The translations under genes were made by a program, and so were the position numbers. The notes under the pieces are model-generated. The model saw nothing but the letters and a program-made list of their open reading frames with translations. It was not told the DNA's origin and searched no databases. 64,000 nucleotides of DNA from Achromobacter spanius (GTDB taxonomy: Bacteria; Pseudomonadota; Gammaproteobacteria; Burkholderiales; Burkholderiaceae_B): positions 248,001 through 312,000 of the forward strand of contig NZ_CP025030.1 in assembly GCF_002812705.1 (NCBI RefSeq). Direction: 5' to 3'. Of the stretch, positions 45,391 to 56,100 are shown in pieces. Positions within the stretch are counted from its first letter, which is position 1. Every line of letters begins with the position of its first letter.

Positions 45391-47160
45391 ATGACCTCCG
45401 CCACGACGCCGACCCCAGCTGCATCCAATTTCCTGCTTAACATCGTCCAGGACGACCTTGAAGCCAACCGCTTCCAGGGCAAACGCTGGGCGGGCAAGCC
45501 TGGCCCGGCCGACGTGCAGGCGCAGGGGACGGCCGATCCGGCCCGCATCCGCACCCGCTTCCCGCCGGAGCCCAACGGCTATCTGCACATCGGTCACGCC
45601 AAGAGCATCTGCGTGAACTTCGGCCTGGCGCGCGACTTCGGCGGTGTCTGTCATCTACGCTTTGATGACACCAACCCCGAAAAGGAAGACCAGGAATACG
45701 TCGACGCCATCATCGAGGCCGTGCATTGGCTGGGCTTTGACTGGAAGGCCGACGACGGCCAGGAAAACCTGTACTTTGCCAGCGACTACTTCGGCTATAT
45801 GTACGAGTTCGCCGAAGCCCTGGTCGAAGCTGGCCATGCCTACGTCGATGCGCAAAGCCCCGAAGAAATCCGCGCCAACCGTGGCACCCTGACCGAACCC
45901 GGCACCGATTCGCCCTGGCGCAACCGCCCGGCCGCGGAATCGATTGCCCTGCTGCGCGAAATGCGTGACGGCAAGCATCCGGACGGCAGCCTGGTGCTGC
46001 GCGCGAAGATCAACATGGCGTCGCCCAACATCAACCTGCGCGACCCGGTCATGTACCGCGTGCGCCACGCCACCCACCACCGCACGGGCAACCAATGGTG
46101 CATCTACCCGATGTACAGCTGGGCGCATCCGGTGGAAGACGCGCTGGAAGGCATCACGCACAGCGTGTGCACGCTGGAATTCGAAGACCAGCGTCCGTTC
46201 TACGACTGGATCCTGACGCGCCTGGCTGAACTGGGCAAGCTGGCCCAGCCGCTGCCGCACCAATATGAATTCGCCCGCCTGAACCTGAGCTACGTCGTCA
46301 CCAGCAAGCGCAAGCTGCTGCAACTGGTGCGCGAAGGCCATGTGGACGGCTGGGACGACCCGCGCATGCCGACCATCTTCGGCCTGCGCCGCCGTGGCTA
46401 CACGCCGGCCTCGATCCGCCTGTTCTGCGACCGCACCGCCGTGTCCAAGTCGGATTCGCGTATCGACTACAGCCTGCTCGAACAAGCCGTGCGCGACGAC
46501 CTCGACCCCATCGCCGCCCGCTCGGTGGCCGTGCTGGATCCGATCAAACTGGTGATCACCAACTACGCGGAAGGCCAGACCGAGCTCTGCACCGCCCCGC
46601 GTAACCCGCATGACCCGGAAGCCGGCGTGCGTGAATTCCCGCTGTCGCGCGAGCTCTGGATTGAACGCGACGACTTCCGCGAGGAAGCGCCGAAGAAGTA
46701 TTTCCGCCTGTTCCCGGGCAACACCGTGCGCCTGAAGTATGGCTACGTGGTGCGCTGCACCGGCTTCACCAAGAACGAAGCGGGCGAAGTCGTTGAAGTC
46801 CAGGCCGAGTACCTGCCCGAAACCAAGAGCGGCACCCCGGGCGCGGATAGCGTCAAGGTCAAGGGCAACATCACCTGGGTCAGCGCGGCCCATGCGGTAG
46901 CCGCCCAGATCCACCTGTACGACCGCCTGTTCGCCGACGCGCGTCCCGACGGCGGCGACAAGGACTTCCTGACCTGCCTGAATCCGAACTCCAAGCAGAC
47001 CGTCACGGCCTGGCTGGAACCGGGCACCGTCGCCACGCCGGGCGCCACCTGGCAATTCGAGCGCCTGGGCTATTTCACGGCCGACCTCAAGGATTCCACG
47101 GAGGCCGCCCCGGTGCTCAACCGCATCGTGACCCTGCGCGACTCCTGGGCCCAGGGCTAG
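45391..47160 (+). CDS. glnS: Glutaminyl-tRNA synthetase
   Basis: GlnS charges tRNA(Gln). The 589-residue class I synthetase starts at ATG 45391 (MTSATTPTPAASNFLLNIVQ). The HIGH-type motif is PEPNGYLHIGHAKS near residue 60; the KMSKS-type motif is VVTSKRKLLQLV. RGYTPASIRLFCDR and the C-terminal anticodon-binding beta-barrels (ERDDFREEAPKKYFRLFPG) follow. An in-frame stretch upstream to 45142 overlaps cydA and is not coding. A terminator follows directly. Confidence 0.97.
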   Translation: MTSATTPTPAASNFLLNIVQDDLEANRFQGKRWAGKPGPADVQAQGTADPARIRTRFPPEPNGYLHIGHAKSICVNFGLARDFGGVCHLRFDDTNPEKEDQEYVDAIIEAVHWLGFDWKADDGQENLYFASDYFGYMYEFAEALVEAGHAYVDAQSPEEIRANRGTLTEPGTDSPWRNRPAAESIALLREMRDGKHPDGSLVLRAKINMASPNINLRDPVMYRVRHATHHRTGNQWCIYPMYSWAHPVEDALEGITHSVCTLEFEDQRPFYDWILTRLAELGKLAQPLPHQYEFARLNLSYVVTSKRKLLQLVREGHVDGWDDPRMPTIFGLRRRGYTPASIRLFCDRTAVSKSDSRIDYSLLEQAVRDDLDPIAARSVAVLDPIKLVITNYAEGQTELCTAPRNPHDPEAGVREFPLSRELWIERDDFREEAPKKYFRLFPGNTVRLKYGYVVRCTGFTKNEAGEVVEVQAEYLPETKSGTPGADSVKVKGNITWVSAAHAVAAQIHLYDRLFADARPDGGDKDFLTCLNPNSKQTVTAWLEPGTVATPGATWQFERLGYFTADLKDSTEAAPVLNRIVTLRDSWAQG

Positions 47161-47182
47161 GCATCCGCGCGCGTATCACGGG

Positions 47183-47206
47183 AAAAGGCGCCTTGTGCGC
47201 CTTTTT
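47183..47206 (+). terminator. Intrinsic terminator after glnS
   Basis: A 9-bp stem, AAAAGGCGC (47183-47191) and GCGCCTTTT (47197-47205), with a 5-nt loop and a following T-rich run, 22 nt after the glnS stop. Confidence 0.9.
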
Positions 47207-47318
47207 CTTTCAGCTTTCGGCCCGCGCGCCCCGGCGTTGGGCGGGTTATCATGCCCGACATCCCGCAGCCGGTTGAACGCGCCTTTTTTCGGCGTCCGGA
47301 CCGCCAGCCCAAATCAAG

Positions 47319-48212
47319 ATGAACACTGAATCCCTAGCCCTGGACTTCAAAAGCGCCACCCTTTATGCCATCCGGGTGGTACTGCACAGCGCGGACCCCG
47401 AACGGCTTGCCGCCGCCCTTGCCAAGCGCATGGCCGACGCCGGCAGCTTCTTCGAAAATGAACCCGTGGTCATCGACGCCAGCCGCGTCGAAGAAACGAT
47501 CGATTGGAAAGCGCTGGTCGCCGCGCTGCGCGCGCACAACCTGCCCGCGATCGGCGTGGTGGCCGAAGGCGCCAACCTGGCGGCCGCGCGCGAAGCCGGC
47601 CTGACGCCGGTTGAGCTTTCCACTCCGCCCGCGCGCCCCGCTCCCGTCGTGGATACCGCGCCGCCCAATGATGTGTCGACGCCCGTGCCGTCGGTGCCGG
47701 CCGCCGCCGTTGAAACCGCGCCCGCGCCCACCGACACGTCGGCTGCCGACGTTGCATCCAGCGACACCACCGCGACGGACACGCCGGCCAAACCCGCCTC
47801 GACCGAACCGCTGCCGGCTCGCGAGGCCAGCGGCACCACTTCAGCCGCCACGCCCACGCAGGCCGCGCCGCATTCGGCGTCGGCGCTCGTCATCACCAAA
47901 CCCTTGCGATCGGGCCAGCGCGTGTACGCGCGCCACACGGACCTGGTCGTGATCGGCATGGTGAGCCAGGGCGCGGAAGTCATTGCCGATGGCAATGTGC
48001 ACGTTTATGGCCCTTTGCGTGGCAAGGCCATGGCGGGTGCGCGCGGCGACACATCGGCCCGCATTTTCACGACGCATCTGGACGCCGAGCTGCTAGCCGT
48101 GGCCGGGGTGTACCGTGTCGTGGAAGACAAGCTGGACCGCACGTTGCAAAACCAGCCGGCGCTGGTGCGCCTGGATGGCGACACGCTGCGTATCGAAGCT
48201 TTGAAAAGCTGA
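47319..48212 (+). CDS. minC: Septum site-determining protein MinC
   Basis: MinC inhibits FtsZ polymerisation away from midcell. The 297-residue protein has the N-terminal MinC_N domain (residues 5-105: [22 protein letters not shown]) and the C-terminal beta-helix (from about residue 190: [25 protein letters not shown]-type turns, [36 protein letters not shown]). A long Ala/Pro/Thr-rich linker (residues 105-185) joins them, longer than in E. coli. It is first in minCDE. Confidence 0.97.
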   Translation: MNTESLALDFKSATLYAIRVVLHSADPERLAAALAKRMADAGSFFENEPVVIDASRVEETIDWKALVAALRAHNLPAIGVVAEGANLAAAREAGLTPVELSTPPARPAPVVDTAPPNDVSTPVPSVPAAAVETAPAPTDTSAADVASSDTTATDTPAKPASTEPLPAREASGTTSAATPTQAAPHSASALVITKPLRSGQRVYARHTDLVVIGMVSQGAEVIADGNVHVYGPLRGKAMAGARGDTSARIFTTHLDAELLAVAGVYRVVEDKLDRTLQNQPALVRLDGDTLRIEALKS

Positions 48213-48295
48213 CGCGGGGACTGCTGCGCGGCGTGCGCGCCAGCGCGGTATTTCAGTCGAACATCAGCATCGAACATCAAGTCTCAACACATTCT

Positions 48296-48320
48296 GTAAG
48301 AAGCCTTACACAGGCTTTTT
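48296..48320 (+). promoter_or_regulatory. Overlapping hairpins between minC and minD
   Basis: Two mutually exclusive short stems overlap: GTAAG-AAGC-CTTAC (48296-48309) and AAGCCT-TACAC-AGGCTT followed by TTT (48301-48320). The second looks like a weak intrinsic terminator. This could attenuate minDE relative to minC, or end minC with minDE having its own promoter. Inference only. Confidence 0.45.
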
Positions 48321-48365
48321 GCTTTACGATAACGCGGTTTCTTCGAACATAAGGGTTTGATCGTC

Positions 48366-49181
48366 ATGACACGCATTGTTGTGGTGACTTCCGGCAAAGG
48401 CGGCGTGGGTAAAACCACGACGAGCGCCAGTTTTTCCGCGGGCCTCGCGATGCGGGGCCACAAGACCGCTGTCATCGACTTCGATGTCGGCCTGCGCAAT
48501 CTCGACCTCATCATGGGCTGCGAGCGTCGCGTGGTGTACGACTTCGTCAACGTGATTCAGGGCGAAGCCACCCTCAACCAGGCGCTGATCAAGGACAAGC
48601 AGCTTGAAAACCTGTTCATCCTGCCCGCCTCGCAAACGCGCGACAAAGATGCGCTGACGCAGGAAGGCGTGGAAAAGGTCATCAACGACCTGAAGGAAAT
48701 GGGTTTCGAATACATCATCTGCGACTCGCCCGCCGGTATCGAAACGGGTGCGCTGATGGCCGCCTATTTTGCCGACGACGCGCTGGTCGTGACGAACCCG
48801 GAAGTCTCGTCGGTGCGCGACTCCGATCGCATCCTGGGCATCCTCGCGGCCAAGTCCAAGCGCGCGGTGGATGGCGGTGAACCCGTCAAGGAATTCCTGC
48901 TGCTCACGCGCTACAACCCCAAGCGCGTGGTCGACGGTGAAATGCTGTCCTTGGGCGATATCGAAGACATCCTGCGCATCAAGCTGATCGGTGTCATTCC
49001 CGAATCGGAAGCCGTGCTGCAAGCGTCGAACCAAGGTCTGCCGGCCATTCACTTGAAAGAGACCGACGTTTCCGAAGCGTACAAGGACGTCGTGGCCCGC
49101 TACCTGGGCGAAGACAAAGCGCTGCGCTTTACCGATTACGAAAAGCCCGGTTTCCTGAAACGCCTGTTCGGAGGCAAGTAA
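48366..49181 (+). CDS. minD: Septum site-determining ATPase MinD
   Basis: MinD is the membrane-associated ATPase that carries MinC and oscillates with MinE. The 271-residue protein starts at ATG 48366 (MTRIVVVTSGKGGVGKTTTS) with the deviant Walker A KGGVGKTT. VIDFDVGLRNLDLIMGCE (switch region), ICDSPAGIETGA and the C-terminal amphipathic membrane-targeting helix (KPGFLKRLFGGK) are all present. minE begins 3 nt after its stop. Confidence 0.98.
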   Translation: MTRIVVVTSGKGGVGKTTTSASFSAGLAMRGHKTAVIDFDVGLRNLDLIMGCERRVVYDFVNVIQGEATLNQALIKDKQLENLFILPASQTRDKDALTQEGVEKVINDLKEMGFEYIICDSPAGIETGALMAAYFADDALVVTNPEVSSVRDSDRILGILAAKSKRAVDGGEPVKEFLLLTRYNPKRVVDGEMLSLGDIEDILRIKLIGVIPESEAVLQASNQGLPAIHLKETDVSEAYKDVVARYLGEDKALRFTDYEKPGFLKRLFGGK

Positions 49182-49184
49182 GCA

Positions 49185-49442
49185 ATGTCCTTCCTGTCGT
49201 TTCTGCTTGGTCAAAAGAAAACTTCCGCTTCCGTTGCAAAGGAACGGTTGCAGATCATCCTGGCCCACGAGCGGGGCCGCGGCGACTCGCCCGACTACCT
49301 GCCGCAGTTGCAGCAGGAACTTATCGCGGTGATTTCAAAATACGTGAAGATCAACCCTGAAGACATCAAGGTGCACCTGGAACGCCAGGACACGCTGGAG
49401 GTGTTGGAAGTGAAGATCGAGATGCCACAGAACGAACCGTGA
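49185..49442 (+). CDS. minE: Cell division topological specificity factor MinE
   Basis: MinE stimulates MinD ATPase and gives the system its oscillation. The 85-residue protein has the N-terminal MinD-interacting segment ([20 protein letters not shown]) and the dimerisation domain ([20 protein letters not shown] and VKIEMP). Length is normal. It is the last gene of minCDE and ends before a strong terminator. Confidence 0.97.
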   Translation: MSFLSFLLGQKKTSASVAKERLQIILAHERGRGDSPDYLPQLQQELIAVISKYVKINPEDIKVHLERQDTLEVLEVKIEMPQNEP

Positions 49443-49473
49443 TGCGGCCAGGCCGCCCTCTCGCGGCCATAAA

Positions 49474-49500
49474 AAAAAGCCCGGCATTGCCGGGCTTTTT
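49474..49500. terminator. Bidirectional terminator after minE
   Basis: A perfect 12-bp stem, AAAAAGCCCGGC and GCCGGGCTTTTT, with loop ATT. It serves minE on the plus strand and the convergent small lipoprotein gene on the minus strand. Confidence 0.95.
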
Positions 49501-49517
49501 GCATCAAGGACAGGCGT

Positions 49518-49742
49518 TTAGCGCTTGCCGACCTGATCGCCGATGACGCCGCCGATCGCCGCTCCACCCACCGTACCCAGGACGCCGCCGTTGGTGATCA
49601 CGGCGCCTGCGACACCGCCCAATGCGGCGCCGCCCACCGTGCTCTTTTGGCGATGGCTCATGCCGTCCCAGGACGAGCAGCCCGCCATGGCGGCGGTCAT
49701 CGCCAGTGCGACACAGATTTTGGAAAGAGATGCGATTTTCAT
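49518..49742 (-). CDS. Glycine-zipper outer-membrane lipoprotein, OsmB-like
   Basis: A 74-residue lipoprotein. The signal peptide ends in the lipobox AMAGC, giving a lipidated Cys near residue 22. The rest is a glycine zipper: STVGGAALGGVAGAVITNGG and GTVGGAAIGGVIGDQVGKR. OsmB and SlyB-like proteins share this design; function is unclear, often linked to envelope stress. It is monocistronic, with the shared terminator after it. Confidence 0.9.
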   Translation of the reverse strand: MKIASLSKICVALAMTAAMAGCSSWDGMSHRQKSTVGGAALGGVAGAVITNGGVLGTVGGAAIGGVIGDQVGKR

Positions 49743-49931
49743 GTTGAGGCTCCTATTCTTATCCCCGGGGCCGCACCATGGACCTAACGCGAGCGCGCGA
49801 TCCCCATATGGGTTTAGAAACTTCAGGATCTCAAAATATCGGCGCGCGCGGTGTTAGGTTTGCCCAGGAATTGTGTCAAAGGGCGAGAGAATCTTTGCGC
49901 GCCCCTGGGACGATGTTGCAAGCGCCGTCGG

Positions 49932-50465
49932 CTATTTGACCAGACGTAACACATCGCGAAAGCGCGGGTGCTCGCAAGTTTCCATCCACTCAAATATGGC
50001 CATTTCCGAGGTGACGATATCGGCGCCATGCGCCCGCGCGCGCCGCAGCGCAGCGTGGTGATCCGAGGGCTTGCGCGACCCCGCGGCGTCCGACACCAGC
50101 ACGGCCTTGTAGCCCATGTCCACCAGGCCGATCACCGTTTGCAGCACGCAGATATGCGCTTCGCAGCCGGCCACCAGAATTGTTTTTCGCGCCGCCGGCA
50201 GCCACGCTTCAAAGCCAGGTTCGCGCGTGGAAGAGAAGTGCATTTTCTGGAACGTGGACTGCACAAGAGCGCGTAGCGGATCCACAGTAACGCCGAGCAT
50301 CTTGCCGTGGTGCTCCGTGGCGACAACCGGCACATCAAGTATCCGCGCGGCTTGCGCCAGCTTGTGCGCGGTATGCAGCACGGCTTCGTTATCGTGAATG
50401 GCGGGCATCAACCGGCCCTGCATATCGACGATGAGCAACGTGGAATCGGAGGCTTGCAGCAGCAT
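49932..50465 (-). CDS. Isochorismatase-family cysteine hydrolase
   Basis: A 177-residue hydrolase of the isochorismatase superfamily. The catalytic Asp is in LLIVDMQGRLMP, Lys in STFQKMHFS and Cys in VAGCEAHICVLQT, so the triad is complete. Short members of this type (YcaC-like) have mostly unknown substrates. The start is ATG 50465 (MLLQASDSTL). It precedes, on the same strand, nothing coupled: the 189-bp gap to the lipoprotein gene has no clear signal. Confidence 0.93.
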   Translation of the reverse strand: MLLQASDSTLLIVDMQGRLMPAIHDNEAVLHTAHKLAQAARILDVPVVATEHHGKMLGVTVDPLRALVQSTFQKMHFSSTREPGFEAWLPAARKTILVAGCEAHICVLQTVIGLVDMGYKAVLVSDAAGSRKPSDHHAALRRARAHGADIVTSEMAIFEWMETCEHPRFRDVLRLVK

Positions 50466-50540
50466 GATGAATCTCCGGGAAACCGGCAACGGAATAAGGG
50501 AAACCGCAACGCGGCGAAGCCAACGCCCCGCCCGTGCAGC

Positions 50541-50918
50541 TCAATGATATAGCGGGGGCTCGACAGACAGGTTCAAGGTCTTGGCAAGAGATCCCAGCCG
50601 CTTGTCTTTGGTCCACAGCGAAGCACCGGGCGTCAGGCGGGTCGATGCAAGCAGATGCAGGTCGACATAGCCGATGCCTTTTCCAAATAGCCGTTCGGCA
50701 TGAAGAAAGTGGATTGCCTCGTCGTGGCTCGCCCGAACCGCCTGTGGCAAAAGCGTCAGTGCGCCCAACACCATGTCCCGCTTATTCAGCGATCCGAGCG
50801 CCAGTTCGCCAACGATGAACGGGTGCATCAGGACAAATTCATTGTGGAGCAACTGTTCAAGCCGGGGTTCGCTTGCCCCCAGATGATCGATCCAGATCGA
50901 CGTGTCAACCAAGATCAT
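50541..50918 (-). CDS. vapC: VapC-type PIN-domain toxin
   Basis: A 125-residue PIN ribonuclease, the toxin of a type II system. Acidic catalytic residues are in MILVDTSIWIDHL, the VGELALGS segment and GYVDLHLLAS, so the site looks intact and active. RNA target is unknown, commonly initiator tRNA or 23S rRNA. The start overlaps the antitoxin gene by 14 nt, the usual antitoxin-first arrangement. Confidence 0.94.
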   Translation of the reverse strand: MILVDTSIWIDHLGASEPRLEQLLHNEFVLMHPFIVGELALGSLNKRDMVLGALTLLPQAVRASHDEAIHFLHAERLFGKGIGYVDLHLLASTRLTPGASLWTKDKRLGSLAKTLNLSVEPPLYH

Positions 50919-51114
50919 CGGGTGTCTCCGTTTGCCGCCGTGGCGTCGGCTTCAATTTGGGTGAACTGCCGCCCAGTTTGGCCAGGCGCTTGGCCGCCTC
51001 TTTCTGCACCAGGTTCGTCAGCGCCTGCTGCACAAGCGCAGAGGTTTCCTGTATGCCCGTATAGATTCGCGCTTTCTCGAGCAAATCGTCATCGAGCGTC
51101 ACTGTGGTACGCAT
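50905..51114 (-). CDS. vapB: VapB-type antitoxin
   Basis: A 69-residue antitoxin starting at ATG 51114 (MRTTVTLDDDLLEKARIYTG). The N-terminal half is a ribbon-helix-helix DNA-binding domain with the beta-strand RTTVTLDDD and the helix ALVQQALTNLVQKEAAKRLA; the C-terminal half is basic then acidic (PDDLG) and would bind the toxin. It should autoregulate the operon through the palindrome upstream. Confidence 0.92.
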   Translation of the reverse strand: MRTTVTLDDDLLEKARIYTGIQETSALVQQALTNLVQKEAAKRLAKLGGSSPKLKPTPRRQTETPDDLG

Positions 51115-51135
51115 GCCTGTTCCCGCCACGAAGGT

Positions 51136-51173
51136 GAATCAAAATTAACATCAATTGATGCAATTTTTGATTC
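51136..51173. promoter_or_regulatory. vapBC operator palindrome
   Basis: A perfect 12-bp palindrome CATCAATTGATG (51149-51160) is nested in a wider imperfect one, with GAATCAAAATT on the left and AATTTTTGATTC on the right. It lies 22-59 bp before the vapB start, is AT-rich in a GC-rich genome, and is the expected site for VapB autoregulation. Confidence 0.6.
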
Positions 51174-51201
51174 TACCATTGGAAAAAATTTCCAGTGCAC
51201 C

Positions 51202-51428
51202 GTAGGATGGGTGAAGCGCGACACGACAAAGAAAAGAATGCGATATCGAACGCGCGCAACCCATCAAGCAACGGTGGACCATGGGAAAGATCGGCCATAA
51301 CGCGACGGTTGCGTAATGGGTTGCGTAATGGGTTGCGTGATGCGTTGCGTGATGCGTTGCGTGATGGGTTGCGCGCGTTGGGCGGTGGGGTTCTTGTGCG
51401 TCGCCGTGGCGCGCTTCACCCATCCTAC
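51202..51428. repeat. Palindromic repeat element, copy B, with 12-bp tandem units
   Basis: A 227-bp element with the same perfect 19-bp termini as copy A (51202-51220 and 51410-51428). The left inner repeat CGCGCGCAACCCATCA is at 51251-51266. Its partner has been expanded: five 12-bp units at 51313-51372, two of GTAATGGGTTGC, two of GTGATGCGTTGC and one of GTGATGGGTTGC, the last running into GCGCG. The element lies between vapBC and ettA. No coding ORF is convincing. Confidence 0.88.
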
Positions 51429-51463
51429 AAGGTACGTTCGCAAAGGGATACGCGCCCACAAAA

Positions 51464-51484
51464 AATCCCGGCAATGCCGGGATT
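51464..51484 (-). terminator. Intrinsic terminator of ettA
   Basis: A perfect 9-bp stem, AATCCCGGC and GCCGGGATT, loop AAT, with A-run on its left, giving T-run on the minus strand. It lies 25 nt after the ettA stop. Confidence 0.9.
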
Positions 51485-51508
51485 GTTTTCAACCACTTAC
51501 CGCAAGGC

Positions 51509-53182
<1,674 letters not shown>

Positions 53183-53268
53183 GGGCTCGTATAGGGAAAG
53201 AAAGCTGATGAACCGTCGATTGTAGGCCGGAACCCTGACAGGCGCGCGTCAGGGACGGAACAGCCCAT

Positions 53269-54195
53269 TCAACCCGCCGCTTTGCCTGCGCGCCCACCCA
53301 GGCCAGGCGTGCGCATCTGCGCCAGCATCACACCGGCCAGCGCCAGCAAACCGCCCACGATGTGGAACAGATGTGGCTTTTCGTCCAGGAAGACAGACGC
53401 GATGGCCACCGTGCCCACCGGCATCAGGTTCAGGAAAATGCTGGCGCGGTTGGGACCCAGGTGCTTGACGCCCTGCATCCACAGGAAGGGCGCGAACAGG
53501 GACGGAAAGATCGCGGCATACAGCACCAGCGGCACGTTGTCGGCATTCAGCGGCGACGGCGCGGCCATCAGGAACGCAGGCAGTTGGAACAGCACGCCGA
53601 AGCCGATCTGCACGTAGAGTGACACCCACGGCCCCACCGGCAAGCCCCAGCGGCGCAGCAACACGCCATACAGCGCATAGGCCAGCGCGGCCAGCCCCAT
53701 CAGCAGGTCGCCGGGGTTCGCGCCCACGGACAGCAACCGGGCCGGGTCGCCTTCGCCGATCAGCAGCGCCAGGCCCGCCAGCGACACCAGGCCGCCCAGC
53801 ATCGCCATCAGCGTGGGCCGCTGGCGCAACACCACCGTGCCCACCGCGATGGTCAAGAGCGGGATCATGGCGGTGATGATGCCCATGTTGGTGGCCGTGG
53901 TGCTGGAGGCCGCCACATAGGCCAGCCCCTGGTATAGCGCCATACCCAAGCCGCCCAGCACGGCGAACTTCGGCAGATAGGGCCAGATCAGCCGGCGCTG
54001 CATCCACACGCCCCGCAAGGCAAACGGGGTCAGCACGGCGCCGGCCAGGGCCCAGCGGTAAAACCCGATGACGGCAGGCGAAATGACCCCGGCGGCCATC
54101 TTGGTAACGATCATATTGACCGACCAGATCAGGGCCGCCAGCAGCGGAAACAGCAGGTAGCGGGCGGGAATGGCGGAAGATTCGGAGCGCGTCAT
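53269..54195 (-). CDS. DMT-superfamily (EamA) transporter
   Basis: A 308-residue permease with two EamA domains and ten predicted helices, probably a metabolite or amino acid exporter. Features: LFPLLAALIWSVNMIVTKMA at the start, GLAYVAASSTTATNMGIITA in the first domain end, and APFLWMQGVKHLGPNRASIFLNLMPV in the second. Substrate unknown. It is 86 nt upstream of ettA on the same strand. Confidence 0.92.
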   Translation of the reverse strand: MTRSESSAIPARYLLFPLLAALIWSVNMIVTKMAAGVISPAVIGFYRWALAGAVLTPFALRGVWMQRRLIWPYLPKFAVLGGLGMALYQGLAYVAASSTTATNMGIITAMIPLLTIAVGTVVLRQRPTLMAMLGGLVSLAGLALLIGEGDPARLLSVGANPGDLLMGLAALAYALYGVLLRRWGLPVGPWVSLYVQIGFGVLFQLPAFLMAAPSPLNADNVPLVLYAAIFPSLFAPFLWMQGVKHLGPNRASIFLNLMPVGTVAIASVFLDEKPHLFHIVGGLLALAGVMLAQMRTPGLGGRAGKAAG

Positions 54196-54512
54196 GGGCG
54201 GTGATGCGTAATGGGAATATAGGAACAGGCCGCAAGTGTAGGCCCTGTCCGAATGACGGTGTATCGCCGCCGTACGCCATCTGGATACCGCCTCGGGTCG
54301 AGCAATACCGCCAGAAGGAAGGCAAGGGTGAAGGCGAAGGGCATTACGCCTGAATCACTCTTCCGGCTACAGTCCGCGCCGGCCTGACAGCCTTGTCACG
54401 CCGCGTCATCCAAGCGTCTGATGCAACGCAACGCCGATCGCGCGACAATAGCGCCTGACTTAATGTATCTTGCCGTGCCGTCGCGGCTTCATCGCGCCCA
54501 GGAATCCCCTTC
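54196..54512. other. Intergenic region, no gene seen
   Basis: A 317-bp gap between the leftward DMT transporter gene and the rightward acidic-tailed gene, so it should hold two divergent promoters. The short open frames in it are not protein-like. No promoter, RNA or clear repeat could be assigned. Confidence 0.4.
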
Positions 54513-55034
54513 ATGTCCGCCTCTGCCACTCCCCCCGCCTCCGTGACCCATTTCAGTGCATCCGAACTGGACATGCTGGCCAAGACCGCCGATGCGCTCA
54601 GCGCCTACCTGGGCAAGCCCGTGTTGGCCGAAGTGATCCTGGGCGACGAAGGCACCGAGTGGGTCACGTTCGGTGTCCCGCTGGACGAAGGCGCCGAAGC
54701 GGACGAAGAGCAGACCCACGTCCAGATGGGCGGCGCGGGCTCGCGCTTGCTGGGCAATCGCGGCGGCCTGCCGCATGCCGATGACGACACCTACGATTGC
54801 CTCTACCTGTGGGCCGTGCAGATTTCGTTGAATGAAGGCGAACGCTTCATCAAGCTGGACCACGACGGAGAAGAATCCGCGTGGTCCGACACTCTGGAAG
54901 ACGTCCTGCCCTTCGCCCTGACCGAGGAACCGCAGCCGGATCCGAACATGCAGGAAGAGGAAGACGACGAAGACGATGAAGATGACGAGGACGACGACAC
55001 GCCGTATGACTCGGTGCACGAGCCCCGCCACTGA
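54513..55034 (+). CDS. Hypothetical protein with poly-acidic C-terminal tail
   Basis: A 173-residue cytosolic protein that I do not recognise. The N-terminal 140 residues look folded (FSASELDMLAKTADALSAYL, LAEVILGDEGTEWVTFGVPL, YDCLYLWAVQISLNEGERFI). After PQPDPNMQ comes a tail of about 20 Glu/Asp with no hydrophobics, then DDTPYDSVHEPRH. The frame, start and codon use support a real gene. An acidic tail could mimic nucleic acid, bind basic proteins or bind metal; none is shown. It is a single-gene unit between DMT and ABC genes. Confidence 0.8.
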   Translation: MSASATPPASVTHFSASELDMLAKTADALSAYLGKPVLAEVILGDEGTEWVTFGVPLDEGAEADEEQTHVQMGGAGSRLLGNRGGLPHADDDTYDCLYLWAVQISLNEGERFIKLDHDGEESAWSDTLEDVLPFALTEEPQPDPNMQEEEDDEDDEDDEDDDTPYDSVHEPRH

Positions 55035-55110
55035 GACAGAAGGGGCCGGCGTCGGCCGCTGACGACCCACGCACGACCCGCCGGCGCGCTATGCCAGCGC
55101 GCCCCTCCAT

Positions 55111-56100
55111 TTACGCGCGGCCTTCCTCCACCGCGTGGCACGCCACGACTGAAACCCCTGCCTGCATCGCCACCGGCGCTTCGGCCCGGCAGCGGTCATT
55201 CGCATGCGGGCAGCGCGGATGAAACGTACACCCTGATGGCGGATTCAACGGGTTCGGCACTTCCCCCGCCACCGCCGTGCGCGATTTGCCGGCCCCGTTG
55301 ATGTCCGGAATGGCCTCCAGCAGCATGCGCGTATACGGATGCCGTGGCCGCGCGAACAACTCGTCGCGCGGGGCCACTTCCACCATGCGGCCCAGGTACA
55401 TCACGCCCACCCGGTCGGCCACGTGATGCACCACCGCCAGGTTGTGGGAAATGAACAGGTAGGTCAGCCCCAGCTTGCGCTGCAGGTCTTTCATCAGGTT
55501 CAGCACCTGCGCCTGCACCGACACGTCCAGCGCCGAAGTCGGCTCGTCGCACACCAGGAATTCCGGATTCACCGCCAGCGCCCGCGCAATCGAAATGCGC
55601 TGACGCTGGCCGCCTGAAAACTGGTGCGGATAGCGGCCCTGGTCCGCCGGATCCAGGCCCACCTGCTTGAGCAGTTCGCTGACGCGCGCCACGCGCTCGT
55701 CGGCTGTCATCTGCGTATGCGTCAGCATCGGCTCCGCGATGATGCGGCCCACGCGCCAGCGCGGGTTCAGGCTGGCGTAGGGATCCTGGAAAATCATCTG
55801 CAAGCGCTTGCGCAAGTTGCGCCCGCCTTTCTCAGACATCCGCGACAGCGGCTGGCCATCGAAACGGATATCGCCGCGCGTCAGCCCGTACAGGCCCACC
55901 AGCATGCGCGCGACCGTGGATTTTCCACAGCCCGATTCGCCCACCAGCGCCAGTGTTTCGCCGCGCGCGATGTCGAACGACACGCCGTCCACCGCGCGCA
56001 GCATCACGCGCGGCTTGCCGGCCAGCTTGCGTTCCAGCCAGGGCGGCGACACATCGAACCAGCGCGCCGCGTCTTTAACTTCCACCAAGGGCGTGCTCAT
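55111..56100 (-). CDS. Peptide-type ABC transporter ATPase (DppF-like)
   Basis: A 329-residue ATPase of the oligopeptide/dipeptide importer type. Walker A is GESGCGKST, signature [15 protein letters not shown], Walker [14 protein letters not shown]-loop SHNLAVV. The C-terminal oligo_HPY region contains [15 protein letters not shown] with three Cys typical of the family. The start overlaps the preceding ATPase gene by 4 nt. It is the last gene of the five-gene importer operon. Confidence 0.95.
   Translation of the reverse strand: MSTPLVEVKDAARWFDVSPPWLERKLAGKPRVMLRAVDGVSFDIARGETLALVGESGCGKSTVARMLVGLYGLTRGDIRFDGQPLSRMSEKGGRNLRKRLQMIFQDPYASLNPRWRVGRIIAEPMLTHTQMTADERVARVSELLKQVGLDPADQGRYPHQFSGGQRQRISIARALAVNPEFLVCDEPTSALDVSVQAQVLNLMKDLQRKLGLTYLFISHNLAVVHHVADRVGVMYLGRMVEVAPRDELFARPRHPYTRMLLEAIPDINGAGKSRTAVAGEVPNPLNPPSGCTFHPRCPHANDRCRAEAPVAMQAGVSVVACHAVEEGRA

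Noticed and set aside
54344..54583. 79-residue leftward ORF in the DMT/acidic-tail gap
   Set aside because: It overlaps the start of the acidic-tail gene, has no ribosome binding site and no recognisable features.
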